64,000 nt of DNA from positions 623,314 to 687,313 of the forward strand of contig MNCI01029685.1 in the NCBI GenBank assembly GCA_015680685.1, written 5' to 3'. Positions within the stretch are counted from its first letter, which is position 1. Each line of letters begins with the position of its first letter. A program made the translations under genes and the position numbers. Under the pieces are notes generated by a model. It searched no databases. It was not told where the DNA came from and was given only the letters and a program-made list of their open reading frames with translations. Source of the stretch: Gnetum montanum. Taxonomy: Eukaryota > Streptophyta > Gnetopsida > Gnetales > Gnetaceae. Shown here piece by piece: positions 9,243-21,383 of this stretch.

Positions 9243-9726
9243 CAAACAAGAACATGAAATCGACAATGAGGTGAGACATGGAAAGTATAGATGGATGAAA
9301 GAAAGTGGACTAGAGTTCTTGATTAAGGTCACATGAAGTCCCTTATGGATTTTTTGGTTAAATGACCTGATAAAATCCATCCTTATTCTAGACCAAAACC
9401 AACCACATTCAATGAACTTACATCATCATTCTAAGACCAGTCCATCCCACTAAGACACAAGAGTGCTTCAACAAAACAACCACCATTCCTTATTAGAGAA
9501 GAAAAGTGAAGTAGGAAGTGAGGAAGGGCCTTAGTTAAAGAAGACCTTTAGGCATGGGTAACATGTCTTTCTAGTCCCATAACCAATGCTTGTAGCCTAT
9601 TTATTTTGTCTAAGGAGTGTGCTTTGAATTCTCATTAGTTTTTTATGATAACAACACCATGAAAATTCTTATTAAAATTTCTTTTATTGGTTAACATAGA
9701 ATGGTAATAAATCCATGAAAACACAT
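9243..9726 (-). mobile_element. Element F fragment b: 3' noncoding part
   Basis: On the minus strand this matches G at about 25340-25870, including AAGGCCCTTCCTCACTTCC and GGAATGGTGGTTG blocks. It lies between the insertion sites of A and B. It contains no ORF with support. The last five bases (cacat, 9722-9726) form the left target duplication of B. Confidence 0.78.
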
Positions 9727-9779
9727 TAAAACATCACCAAATTTGGGCTATGATGTCTCAGTTGCAAATTTTGGCAAAA

Positions 9780-10570
9780 AGTGGAAACTACGATCAACCC
9801 TCTCTAGAGCATAGAGAGCATAGTCTTCCAGGGCATGGTTAGTTGGAGGGAAAAATCTTGAAATTTTACCTAAGTGTTGAGATGACACTCTTCCCTAAGC
9901 ACACCATTCTAGAGTGTAGTCAGCCTCTTGTGAAGAGCATAGTTAGTAGAAGGCCAATGTTCATAAATTTTGCTAAGTGTTGAGACTATGCTCGACCCTA
10001 GTTGAGAGCATAGTTAGCCTCTTAGGAAGAGCGTATCCTGAAGGAGATTAGCTTCATAGGTTTTACCAAGTCTTGGAACTACACTCACCTTCAATTGGAA
10101 GTGTAGTCAGCCTTCTAGGGAGAACATAGTTTGCAATTTCCTCCCAGATTTCACCAGTATTGGGAATATGCTCTTCCCTAGCCTAGAGCATAGTCACCTT
10201 TTTAGAAGAGCGTAGTCACCCATGATAGTCTCCAGTGGCCTCCATAGCACAAGAATGACACTCAGCTTAGCTCTACAACATAGTCAACTCACCTTTGGTA
10301 AGTGTAGTTAGCAAAATGCTTCTTTTTTGTATCCCATTTTACCCAAAAATTATAACTATGATTGACCCCACATGAGAGCATGGTGAGTGTATTTTTGTAG
10401 AGCATAGTCTCTAAGTGGCATTTTTCAAGGTCCTCACGGTCCTCTTGATGCATACATATATGGTTGGCAACGTAGTCATAGTCTCGTAGAGTCTGGTAAA
10501 GCATAGAAAAGCACAAAACCATTATTTCCATTAGCACATCACATGAATAGTAACTATGCTAAGCGTAGTC
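9780..10570. repeat. Array of GAGCATAGTC / GACTATGCTC motifs in U3 of B
   Basis: More than a dozen degenerate copies of gagcatagt(c/t) and its complement actatgctc alternate at roughly 25-60 base intervals, for example near 9813, 9938, 9988, 10007, 10146, 10168, 10186 and 10205. Opposed copies could pair as hairpins. The 3' LTR repeats the pattern (about 19595-20370), and looser copies continue in the internal region (about 11630-11725 and 13040-14210). Confidence 0.75.
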
Positions 10571-10627
10571 TTAGCTGTCCCACCTGCCATGTGGCAACCA
10601 TCGCACATTTTTGGCTAACCCTAATCC

Positions 10628-10635
10628 TATAAATA
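10628..10635 (+). promoter_or_regulatory. TATA box of element B LTR
   Basis: TATAAATA downstream of the motif array; the identical box is at 20429-20436 in the 3' LTR. It marks the U3/R boundary region. Confidence 0.72.
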
Positions 10636-11349
10636 CCTAAGTCTTCAACGTAGTAAGGGAGGACCCCATATATGATCAAGGGCATATTGGTGAATGAGAA
10701 AAAAGAGGTGAAGTTGTAGATCATCGTAGATCCCCCCATAGCCTAGTAGAACACTACACCTAGTGGTACATCATGGCGGCCAACTCAGCAGAAGTAGATG
10801 CCTCAGTAGAACATTAGTCTTCATGGCTGAATAGCCCAAATATTATGACTACGCTATCCACCTATGCTTGCTGTACACCACATACCTTCTAAATCCCCTT
10901 CTAGTGTAAACTATGCTCAACCCCATTTTGGATGGTATTTTGTTTCATTTCCTCCTTTTCTTTGTATTTTCTAGACTTTATTTGTATTTTTTGCCATTTT
11001 TACTATGTAGGCTTGCTTAAACTACACTTAGGTGGCAGTCGTCATACTTTGACACCATTCACCTCATTGAAACCCTTGAAAATGCTTGCCCCCTCAAGCA
11101 CCTGTAACCACGCTTGATCCCACTAACACTGCAAATACCACCTGCACCCCTCAGCACCATTTCACATTAGCACCATAGCTAACCATGCTGCACCCCTATT
11201 GCATCCAATAAGTTCCTATTCAATTGGGAAAACCATTCATGGCATCCCATCTCCACCTCTAACAGGCCCTCACATGGGTTTGGGGTTAGGTTGTGCACTC
11301 ATGGACCTTGGTGTTTCAGTTGCTAAGGTTTTTGATCATTATAGTTTTC

Positions 11350-11367
11350 TAGCACTAAAAGGATGGC
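11350..11367 (+). promoter_or_regulatory. Candidate primer-binding site of element B
   Basis: tagcactaaaaggatggc starts six bases after the LTR end and resembles the sequence at the same place in element D (tggtgctaggagggctg). The tRNA cannot be named with confidence. Confidence 0.4.
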
Positions 11368-14300
11368 TGAACCACTTTTTGAAACTCCGTTGTGGTTATC
11401 AAATGTGCTCTTTGCATCATAGTTGCTAGCTTCGAGCTAGTGTAGACCATAATACCCTTATAGACTTGTTTTGCGTGCAACAGTAGCTGGATCTTAGGCT
11501 AGCATAAGCATTGTCTACTAACTTGTTGTGTAGATTTGACCCCATATTCGATCCCCTTGAGACCTCATGTAGTAACCCACATCACACTCATTCCCACTAC
11601 CTACTAAAAAATCATCATTCTTAACTGAAGTGTAGTCATCTCTAGTGTAGCTAGCATTGTCTACTTTCTGAGGTGAAGAGCATAGTTTGTGTAGTTTGCT
11701 CCTCAGAATGGAGAGCGTAGTCAATGTAGTCAGTGGTGTTAGCTGAGACAGGGTTAGTTCTAGTGTGGTCCATAGTGGATCACAACTAGCAACCCTTACA
11801 ATTCCCTCTTACAACTTAATCTACAATCATGAACCTAGATTAATAGGAGACTAGGATTGACAACCCTAGGAGTCTTGTAATGATTAGAAAAAGGCAATTC
11901 CTTTTGTTACACAGTCAAGACCTAGAATATGAAATGCTAAGTAATGAGTAGCACAACTTCATATGCATGAAGATTCAAGCAAGGTTTCCTATAGATCATC
12001 CTAACATGGAGGCAAAACAAAACTACGAGCTAATCCACTAGGATGGATAGGAGTATATGCTCTCCTAATTTGATATCATCCCACTCACAGAACTCTACCA
12101 TCAGCTGTTAGCCTAGCACTTACCCTAGGTTCAAAGTTGATGAAGCAATTCAAAGTTATAGGTAATCACCAACTTTGAGTATATAATAGGCTAATCACTC
12201 ATTACCTAAAGTTATAGCCTATCATCAACTTTGAGTATATAATCATTAGCAATTCAACACAAAAAAATAGCAAAAAATACTGTAAGAGCCATAGAAGCAC
12301 TTACCCTTTGACACAGTAGACAGTTCCAGACAAATTCTAGAATAGAGTGTGCAACTGTTGCATGAAAAAAGGGTGTTCCTCTTGTTATAACAAGTAAGCC
12401 CCATCATGCGTTGTACTCTAGATAGCTAATGAGTGCTCCTAGGGCCTCTGCCTGGGCCTCCTACCCCATCAACATTGCTAGCAAACTCATCAAAATGAAC
12501 TTTAGAATGTCTCAGTTCACCCTGGGTAGCGGAATCTCAGTGATAGCATTCGTAGCCTCAATTGCCAAGTGTGACCACATGATCACACTAAACTACTATA
12601 ATAGGTACTCTAGGAACTCTCAAGCTCCTAGATAGAACCATATTGCTTGATGATCTACCTACATGTTTGGCATAGGCATGTTTGGGATGGTTTCAGTCAT
12701 GCAACACAAGATGCCCATGAGCTCAACTATGATTAGAATGGGCCTTATTAGCATCCTATAGTCACCAAGAAATAGGTAAAGCATTAGTATACATACATAG
12801 AGGAAAATTTTGATATACATGCAGTAAACTACAAATATAAATAAGAAAAATATGCAATTTTGAAAATACACCCAAGGAGCCCCATAGGTATAAGACATTA
12901 GTTAACTCATTCGACGCGCTTAGCACTCACTGGGGTACAACATGTTTTATAGGTTTAGCATTATGTTTTGCAGGTTTAAAATTTGACATAATTAATGAAA
13001 TTTTGGCTAACTTTGGACTACCCTAACTACACTATAAAGTGTGGAGATCGTAGTCTCAAAAAATAAACATTTTGGCAACCACTTGATAGCAACTATACTC
13101 TTAACGTGTAGAGAGCATAGTCTTAGCCACAGACATGGAAAGCATAGTCTCCGCATAGCATTGCATCTGTCGTGTCCCCCAAGTCCCATCATGAACCTCT
13201 CCCTTCTCCCACCATTACCACCTAGGGCGTAATCCATGTTAACCTTAACGTAGGCAAAAAACACTACGTAAACACTCTAAACCCTCAAATCATAGTCCCA
13301 TGAGGCTAAAACCCTCATGATGTCCACAACCCATGAAAATCCAAATTTACCTGTGGCCATGTGCCCATGGCCTAGGGCATAGTTTGTAGGGTTATCTCTA
13401 TTAAAGAAAATCAAGCAAGAAAGAAAAATAAAGAAGAAATGTAGAGATAGATTTCCACCTTGCCCCCTTTCATGCTAGCCATGGCATCTCCCACCACCAC
13501 CAAACCCCAATGCTGACAATAGCAATAGACCTTGTGACCATGCCATGGAGCACAATCTATAAGGCACTAGATCCCATGTAGTTGAACAACAAAAAGAAAA
13601 AAGTGTTATCCCATGCAATAGACTTTTCCCACCCCACAATCATGCCCTAGAGTGTAGTCAACAAGTATAACCCCAAATGAAGATAAAAAAACCCTCCCTA
13701 ACATCACATTGTGTCACAAGCAATGCATGATTGTGATGGCCACCACAACGGCAAGGTGCATAGGAAACACTATGGGACTATGCTTCCTAAACCCTGGAAC
13801 CCTCAAAAAACATTTAAAAAATAGAAACATAAACAAAATGGGAGAGCATAGTTAGCATATTTGGCTGATGTCGATGACCTCCTTTCCTCCATGCATGCAT
13901 TTAGTAGGTAGCTCAGTGTCCTCTCTCCCTTAGTGATGTTCATCAACCTTGGGTGAAGGTGTGCACTATAGCACATCATCTTTCCCTACAACTACATTCT
14001 CAACTAGCAACAATGGCAGAAGGAAACAACAAGAATATGCTCTCCACGTTGTAGTAAAGGTAGAAATAATGAAGTTACCATGGTAAACCACATTTATATA
14101 CTCTCTTGGGGTCATTAATGATCCACCAACCTAGGACTACACTCGCCACTAAGAACCTTGTTGTCGAGTGTAAAGAGTGTAGTTGGGTGAGAGCGTAGTC
14201 AACCATCTTGAGACCAAAACCATGATTTTTTGCTACCCTACAAATGCACAAGTTAATTCCACTCTTGATCATGACCAACTCTCCCTAGAATGGAATTTTT

Positions 14301-14559
14301 GGCACATTTGTAGCCTACTAAGGCCTAAAAATAGCATGCATATGGCCTAATGAGGCCTAAAACTAGCACATACATGTTTACCTCCCATAGCAACTTGCAG
14401 CATGCTTAAGAAAATTTCATTGGATTACTTTTTCTCATTTGTGCATATTAACTTTGTCAAAATAGGTGCCACTTAACATTTTTTGGTTTATTTTGTAGGA
14501 ACATGACATGACTATGTAGGAGTAGATCTTCTCACCCTTAGTCCTCATGGGGCCTTATG
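11368..14559 (+). other. 5' internal region of B, no recognisable gag
   Basis: About 3.2 kb between primer site and pol. Only short ORFs are present and none resembles a gag core. It contains further loose copies of the gagcatagtc motif (11630-11725, 13040-13160, 13840-13860, 14040-14210) and a local duplication at 12151-12243. Either gag has decayed beyond recognition or it was replaced by LTR-like noncoding sequence. Confidence 0.55.
12151..12243 (+). repeat. Local direct duplication inside B
   Basis: Two copies of an aaagttatag..aatca.caactttgagtatataat unit, about 36 bases each, at about 12151-12191 and 12208-12243, separated by a short spacer. Confidence 0.7.
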
Positions 14560-16270
14560 ATGATATTAAGCAGTGTATTAATCCTCATTGCCTAAACCTC
14601 AAGCCTATAACTTAAAATGAGTACATAGCATTTGTAGAAGCACCACTAGATTGGCCTAATCATCTAGTTAAGGCTGTTGACCTAGAGGAAAGGGATGTTA
14701 TAGAGGATCCCCTTGTTGAGATTCCTATGGAAACACATGGTGGTGAGGCAGGAACGCTAAAACTAAGCTCCTCGCTAGAACCCTAGCATGCTCACGATAT
14801 TGCTAAAGTACTTAACGATAACATCAAAGAATTTGCATGGTCATACGAGGACATGTTGGGCCTAGATCCCCTACTAGTCCAACACAACATCATCCTTACA
14901 TCAAACTAGTTAAGAAAAAAGAATGGAAGGTTAGACCTTAGATGGTGTTCGCAATCCGTAACGAAATCACGAAGCTTTACTAGGTTGGTTTCATCCGGGT
15001 TGTTAACTATGCAGACTAGGTCTTCAACATCATGGTTGTGTCCAAGAAAAATGAAAGTATATGCATTTGCATAGACATCTAGGACCTAAATAAGGCAACC
15101 ATCAAAGATGACTTCTCGTTGCCCAGTATCAATCAACTGATCGATACCATCGTCAGATATGCCATGTTATCTTTCAAAAATGGGTTCTCGAGCTATATCC
15201 AGATTAGGAGCAACCCTAAGCACTAGCTCAGTATAACCTTCATGACCCCCTGTGGTACATTTTGCTACACAATGATGCCTTTTGGACTAAAGAACGTAGA
15301 AGCAACATACCAATGAGCAATGACATACATCTTTAGTGACTACATGCTTAGTTTACTCAATGACTACATAGATGATATTGTGGTTAAGTCTAAAGTGGTC
15401 CAAAACCATGCAAATGACTTATACTTAGTGCTTAAATTCTGCCTAAAATAGAAGCTTAGGTTAAATCCCAAGAAGTGTGTTTTTAACATTAGAATAGGTA
15501 GGATGTTTGGCTTTATAGTATCCAAAGCAAGTATATGTGTAGACCCTGACAAGGTTAAGGTCATAACCAACTTGGCACTACTGACTAACCTTAAGGATCT
15601 ACAAGGGTTGCAAGGTAGAATAAAATTTATATGTAGGTTTATTGCCTAGTTAATCGACAAGCTACAACCAATGCAACATTTGCTCAAGAAAGGAGCCCAC
15701 TTCAACTGGACCGCTTAGTGCTGACAAGCATCGCTTAGTGCTGACAAGCATTCGACAACATTATGCAAGGTTAGTACAACTGTCTATGGTCTATCCTCCA
15801 TAAGGATATAACCCTTTTTACATCTACCTTACCACTTTTGATATGTCTCTTGCTTCTCTGCTTTGCCAAAAGTAAGATGATGGTGTAGAGGTCTTGGTCT
15901 ACTACATGAGCCATGCATTAGTAGCCCATGAAATGAGATACAATAGTGTGGAGAAGTATTGCCTTGCCTTGGTCTTCTCACTAAAGAAGTAAAGGAGTTA
16001 CCTCTTCCACAGCCAGGTTAACATCATTTGCAAGAACAATGTACACTGAGCTATAACAACAAATATCTACAAAAGTGGTCACATTACCTAATGGAAAACA
16101 AGAACAGTGGAATTTGACCTACATTATGTCATGCAAGCCTCAACAAAAGGTTAAGTAATAGCTGCACAACTCAAGGCTTCACTAGTAGATGATCAAGCTA
16201 CCATAGACCCTAAGTTCTTGGGCAAGCATGTTTGTAGTATTAGCCAAGTGCCTAACAACTATGAGGCACT
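14560..16270 (+). pseudogene. Reverse transcriptase and RNase H of element B
   Basis: Ty3/gypsy RT read through stops. Landmarks: FAWSYEDM (about 14831-14855) in the connector before RT, DLNKATIKDDFSLP (about 15085-15125), SFKNGFSSY (15172-15197; the motif A aspartate appears as Asn), TPCGTFCY followed by MMPFGLKN (15247-15300), the catalytic YIDDIVVKSK (15366-15396) with both aspartates intact, LNPKKC (15461-15478), and the RNase H region from about 15720. Stops are mainly TAG, several where family members have Gln or Trp. A perfect 20-bp tandem duplication (15712-15751) shifts the frame between RT and RNase H. Clearly inactive. Confidence 0.88.
15712..15751 (+). repeat. Perfect 20-bp tandem duplication in B pol
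   Basis: cgcttagtgctgacaagcat occurs twice back to back (15712-15731 and 15732-15751). Since 20 is not a multiple of three it shifts the reading frame, a simple slippage-type lesion. Confidence 0.93.
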
Positions 16271-16279
16271 TCTGCATTT

Positions 16280-16660
16280 TGACAAAGCTTCAACTTCTTA
16301 AGGAGGAGCACCACTGCTATTATCACTTTTCCCTCTAGGGAGATCCAACCCTTGCATATTGTTTCACATTTCCTTACACTAAAAACATGACAGGGTATGA
16401 CACTCTTCTCTGAGGCATCATAGTGATCCAAGGTGATTCATAATTAGTGGTCAATAAGGTAACAGAGGTTTACACTTTCAAAGCACAACATTTATAGCCT
16501 TACTATGACCTAGCAACACACTTGCTCCAACACTTTGCAGTTGTTGATGTTCAACATGTTTCCCAAAGAAAAAATGCCATTTTTGACCCACTTGCAACAT
16601 TAGCCCTTAGCATAGCACCTAGCATGTTCAACACATTGACCAAAATGGTGGTGGATTACA
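16280..16660 (+). pseudogene. Second (archaeal-type) RNase H of element B
   Basis: Between RNase H and integrase lies a decayed domain with a VIQGDS.LVV..V motif (about 16423-16460), the core D-S-x-L-V element of the extra RNase H of Tat elements, followed by a (Y)YDLATHLLQHFAVVDVQHV stretch and a ..DPLATLAL end (about 16585-16605), matching the family's usual ..ADALAxLA end. Stops interrupt it, including TAG after GDS where Gln is usual. Its position is the standard one for Tat elements, in contrast to element D. Confidence 0.7.
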
Positions 16661-16829
16661 CTACACCTATCATGCAAACCATTGAAGATGCATCCATAGC
16701 CACAGTTAGCACCACACACACAAAGGAGTGGTATGACAATATCAAGGTGTACCTTCTATAAGGTGAGCCTTTGCAACACTTAACTACTAATCAAAAGGAT
16801 GTAGTATACAAATGTTCATGATAGTACAT

Positions 16830-18015
16830 CATTCTAGGTGATAACAAGTTATGTCGCAGATCCTACGATGGCATACTACTAACTTGCGTAAGTGAAAATG
16901 AAGCAAAAGTAATTCTTGAGCAAGTTCATGAAGGGTTGTGCAAAGGTCATATAGCACGTAGGGTAATGATAATAAAAATTAGATAAATAGCCTACTATTG
17001 GCCTTACATGGAGAGCAATTGCATCTAGAAAGTTAAAATATGAGACACTTGTTAGTGGCATGACAACTTAATGCACATGCCACCAACTGAATTACATACA
17101 ACACAAATCATGTGGTCATTCCAAAATTGGGGCTTGGACATCATTAGATCCATAATGCCTAAGTCCTCGATAGGGAATAGCTTCATAATAACTACAATAG
17201 AATATTTCACCAAGTGGATTAAAGCTAACTCTTGCAATATTCCACTATGGTTATTATGAAGCTAACAAAGTGCTCACTAAGTGAAAGATGACATTGTAGT
17301 AGGTTTGCAAGTTCATGTTGGACAACATAGTGACCTATTTCAAATTATCCATGATCATAGTGATGGACAACGAACCACAATTTAGTAGCACTAAAACCAA
17401 AGCTCTTTGTGAGCACTTCAACATCAAGCACTCATTTTTATTGCCATAATACCCTTAGGCAAATGGCCAAGTAGAGGATACCAACAAGGTTATCATCAAC
17501 CTCCTCAAGAAGATTCTAAGCAATAGTAAACAACGATGGCATGAGCAACTAGTCTATGCACTTTAGGCCTATCACACAATGTATCAAATAGTAATAGGTA
17601 TGATGCCTTGTAGCCTCTTTTACAAATTTGAAGCAGTTTTGCCACTTAAGTTGTAGGTTCCATTACTCTGAGTAATCCTCTTAGACTTCATTGGTGAAGG
17701 TCTAAATAATGAGTTAAGAACCATAGACCTTGACTCAGTAGAGGAGGAGTGCATGTGTACACTTTTTCACATTGAATGGTATCAAGAAAGGCAATGGCAA
17801 AAGAATTGTCACAGCCAACATCAACGCCCGATCAAGAAAGAGGATCTAGTCCTCAAGGGTGTTCACGAACCCGCAAATAAATTCTCAGCCAACTGAGAAG
17901 GGCCTTTCTTGGTCACTAAGGCCTATGAAAATGGAGCATTTAAGCTTGCTAATCAAGACCAAAAAGGAGTTTTCCAATCCAATGAACCATTCGCACTTAA
18001 AGCCATACTATATCT
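16830..18015 (+). pseudogene. Integrase of element B
   Basis: DDE integrase in broken frames. An N-terminal region EQVHEGLCKGHIARR (about 16918-16962) precedes the core, which reads WGLDIIRSIMP (17128-17160), an EYFTKWIKA stretch (about 17200-17226), a MDNEPQF box (about 17362-17382, second aspartate kept) and ANGQVEDTNK (17462-17491, catalytic glutamate kept). A C-terminal part ends in GAFKLANQD and FALKAIL (to about 18010). Codons usually Trp or Gln read TAG (for example AL-stop-AYHT near 17564). Confidence 0.82.
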
Positions 18016-18059
18016 AGCATGCAACATTGCATGTTGACAAAGCAAGGTAAGCATTCATT

Positions 18060-18412
18060 AGCTAAGATTTTAAACTAGCACAAATCATCTGCTATGACAT
18101 TAAAATGGCATGAATGTATGCTATGACATTAAACTAACATAGCTCATCCTTGGATCATGATGTTAAACTGGCATAACACATCTATTAAGACTATAAACTG
18201 GTAGTCCACCATGACTTTAAACTAGTAGTCCGCCATGACTCTAAAATGGCACAACACATCCACTAAGACATTAAACTTGCATAGAGTAATCCACTAGGAC
18301 TATAAACTAGCATAGCATAATCTACTAGGACCTTAAACTAGGCCCAATGGTTTGCTAGGACCTTAAACTAGTAAAGCCATGATCTACCAAGATCTTAAAT
18401 TGGGTTCACGAT
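18060..18412 (+). repeat. Degenerate tandem repeats 3' of pol in B
   Basis: About ten units of 30-40 bases built on (c/a)tta(a)aact(a/g)gcata followed by an atc(c/t)a(c/t)taaga(c/t) block, for example at 18097, 18157, 18217, 18267, 18297, 18330 and 18360. Tandem repeats in this position are a known trait of Tat/Ogre elements, where they can seed satellites. Confidence 0.78.
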
Positions 18413-19530
18413 TAGTCATTAATAAGTTTTTTCATCCTTCTCCAAGCAAGTGAGAAAGCTTACTACAAGTCTCTTTCTATACCAAGTGAGCAAGCACATT
18501 ACAGTTCTAGAATAAAGCACTTACAGTCTATGCAACCTATGTCACTAATGTGGCTTTCTACGTTCTATCATCCACAGTCTATTTGCATTTATGTATTGTG
18601 TGGTTTTCTTATCTTCTTGGAGCTGTGTTTGTAAGATGAAGCCCCAGGAAATCATACAAAGGTACATATTATTGTAGTAGCAAGTCATTGCATCACTTTG
18701 ATATGCATGATTAGACTAGCTAAACCTCTCAAGAGTGCATATCCCCATTATCTTGTTATAGCCTACTCACATCTACTCCTAAATCTTGATATCCTTTTAT
18801 TCCTCGCATAGAACAAAATACAAACCTTTTTAACACTCACATGCTGTGACTACATGGCATCCTTTTCAAGTCAAGCTTCAAATCCCAAGGTGGACATAAC
18901 ATAAGTCATCCCATGGGAAGCCTCTGTTAACCAATCAAAGCCCAAGTGGATGTAACATAAGTCATCCTAGGAAGGAAACACATGTCATATAGACACAATG
19001 CAGTTTCATCAACAACAAAGCAAAGCATATCTAGTGACACAAAGCTCACATGATAGAAAGCACTTCACAGAAAGCATTCAGTAATGTACAAAGCCCAAAG
19101 AAGGTTCATCTCACTAAAAAAGGAAAAAAATCATGTAACCAAGAAATCAAGAAATAAAGTGGTTTTGTAGGTATCCCAGCCTTGAACCTACATGTTGAGT
19201 CTCTCATAAGCACTTCGATGAGAGGTCAATGTTTTCAAGGGAAAGCCACTATGGTGCCATGGTCACCATTAGCCATGATGTTCTCACATCATAATATCCC
19301 ATTTTCACCTTATCCTTCCTTTTACCCCCAGAACATCACCTACTCCTTTTACTCCTGCTTCTCACCTACCATCTAGCATGACACTATCCATAGCACTCTT
19401 TGGGCACAGTGTAGTGACATCTGATCACACACTGAAGAGTGATGTTAGTGCCAAGCCTATTGTGGTGTTTTGCTATTCTTTGTCAATGTCTCTTAGGCCA
19501 CTTCTCTAAACATCAACAAACAGAGGCTAA
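18413..19530 (+). other. 3' noncoding region of element B
   Basis: About 1.1 kb without supported ORFs or clear repeats. It ends at the 3' LTR start; the bases before it (aaacagaggctaa) are a poor purine tract, probably decayed. Confidence 0.6.
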
Positions 19531-21161
19531 TGAAACACCACCAAATCTAGACTACAACATCCCGATCACAAATTTTGGTAAAAAGTGGGAACTATGCTCA
19601 ACCCATTTGCAAAGTGTAAAGAGCATAGTCTTCCAGAGCATAGTTAGTTGGAGGGAAAAATCTTGAAATTTTACCTAAGTGTTGAGACTATGCTCTCTCC
19701 CATGCACACCATTTCAAAGCATAGTTAGCCTCTCGTGGAGAGCATAATTAGTAGAGGCTAGTTTTTACAAATTTTGCTAAGTGTCAAGACTACGCTTGAC
19801 CCTAGCTGAGAGCATAGTCAACTTCTCAAGGAGAGCATAACCAAAAGGAGATTAGCTTCACAAGTTTTACTAAGCCACAAAACTATGCTCACCCCTAACT
19901 AGGAGCATAGTTAGCCTCCCAAGGAGAGCATAGTTTGTAGTTTCCTCATAGATACCACTAGTATTGGGACTATGCTCTCCCCTAGCCCAGAGCATAGTCA
20001 CCTTTTCAGAAGAGCAAAGTCACCCAGGATAGTCTCTAGCAGCCTCCACAACATAACAACAACACTTAGCTTAACTCTAGAACATAGTCAAATCACCTTC
20101 AACAAGCGTAGTCAGCAAAATGCTTTTTTTTTAATATCCCTTTTGTCCCAAAATTATAACTATGCTCGACCCCACATGAAAGCGTGGAGATTGTAGTCCC
20201 ACAGAGCGTAGTCTCCAAGTGGTATTTTTCAGGTACATTGTAGTCCTCTCAGTGTACACACATGTAGTTGGCAGTATAGTCATAGTCCCACATAGTCCTA
20301 CACATAGCAAAATGCAACACCATCAACCCCATTAGCACACCACATGAATAATAACTATGTTGAGCGTAGTCCTAGCCACCAAATCTACCATGTGGAAACC
20401 ATCTCACATTTCTTGCTAACCTTAACTTTATAAATACCTGCATCTTCAACATAGTAAGGGAGGACCTCATATATGATCAAGGGCATATTAGCAAACTAAA
20501 AAGAGAGGTAAAGTTGTAGACCATCGTAGACCCCCCCTAGAGCCTAGTAGAACATCGTGCCCAATAGTACAACATGACAACCAACTTGGTAGAAGAAGAT
20601 GCCTCAACAAAACACCAGTCTCCATGGCTAGAAAACCCAAGAACTATGACTATGCTATGCACCTACACTTGCTATACACCGCATACCTTCTAAACCCCCT
20701 TCTAGTATTAAATATGCTCAACCCATTTTGGGTGGTATTCTATTTCATTTCCTCCATTTCTTTGCATTTTCTACACTTTATTTACATTCTTTTCTATTTT
20801 TATTGTGTAGGCATGCTTGAACTATGCTTAGGTAGTGGTCCTCATGCATTGACATTGTTTGCCTCACCAAAACCCTTGACTACACTCGTCCCCTTGGGTG
20901 CTTGTAACTACGCTCAATCCCACTAATAATGCAAACATCGTAAGTACTTTAAACATCTCCTACATCCCTTAGCACTATCTCACATTAGCATCATAGTTAA
21001 CCATGCTGTACCCCTATTGCATCTGTTAAGTCCCTATTCAATTGGCTAGATCATTCAGGGCACCCCATATCTGCCTCCAACAAGCCCTCACATGGATTTA
21101 GGGTTAATCTGTGCACCTGTGGATCTTAGTGTTCTAGCCATCAACATTTTCAATTGTTACA
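19531..21161 (+). repeat. 3' LTR of element B
   Basis: Begins TGAAACACCACC and ends TGTTACA. Collinear with 9727-11343, with the same motif array (about 19595-20370) and TATA box (20429-20436). Substitutions are numerous. Confidence 0.85.
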
Positions 21162-21166
21162 CACAC

Positions 21167-21383
21167 ATGCACCCACGTAAGTAGAAAGGCACAAAGAATA
21201 CCAAATCCCCTTGATGTCACACCCTATTCAAACCTTTGAATCCTTTCCAAATCTAGAAACTACCAAAGTTACAAATTCATTATAGTTTTATTAATGAAAA
21301 AAAGACTGCACATTTTTAGAACTTGGAAAACCATAGAATTTGTGGATGGGTGGATGTTATGAACTCAAATTCTTGTTACATGA
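21167..21383 (-). mobile_element. Element F fragment c
   Basis: Reverse-complemented it matches G at about 25135-25345, including CATCCACCCATCCACAAA.TCTATGG and GATTC..TATTCTTTGTGCC. It joins F fragments b and d once B and G are removed. Its last five bases, catga (21379-21383), are duplicated at 27608-27612 around G. Confidence 0.85.

Larger units (their letters stand above)
9727..11343 (+). repeat. 5' LTR of element B
   Basis: Matches 19531-21161 over about 1.6 kb. Most of U3 (about 9780-10560) is an array of GAGCATAGTC and its reverse complement GACTATGCTC at short spacing. A TATAAATA box lies at 10628-10635, with conserved downstream text (gggaggacc.catatatgatcaagggcatatt). Confidence 0.85.
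9727..21161 (+). mobile_element. Element B: decayed Tat-lineage LTR retrotransposon
   Basis: An 11.4-kb gypsy element with LTRs 9727-11343 and 19531-21161. The 3' LTR starts TGAAACA and ends TGTTACA; the 5' copy has decayed to TAAAACA and CATTATA. Flanks are cacat (9722-9726) and cacac (21162-21166). The pol region reads RT, RNase H, a second archaeal-type RNase H (aRNH) and integrase in that order, the arrangement characteristic of the Tat lineage. No recognisable gag remains in 11368-14560. Tandem repeats follow pol. It carries many in-frame stops, predominantly TAG. It is inserted in F. Confidence 0.85.

Noticed and set aside
9780-10570. GAGCATAGTC field read as a satellite or CRISPR-like array
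   Set aside because: Spacing is irregular, both orientations alternate and the field is confined to LTR U3; neither a satellite nor CRISPR.
10932-11429. Short plus-strand ORFs in B's LTR
   Set aside because: Phe/Leu/Ser-rich, located in R-U5, not maintained as protein in the 3' LTR copy (20624-20926 is a different frame extent).
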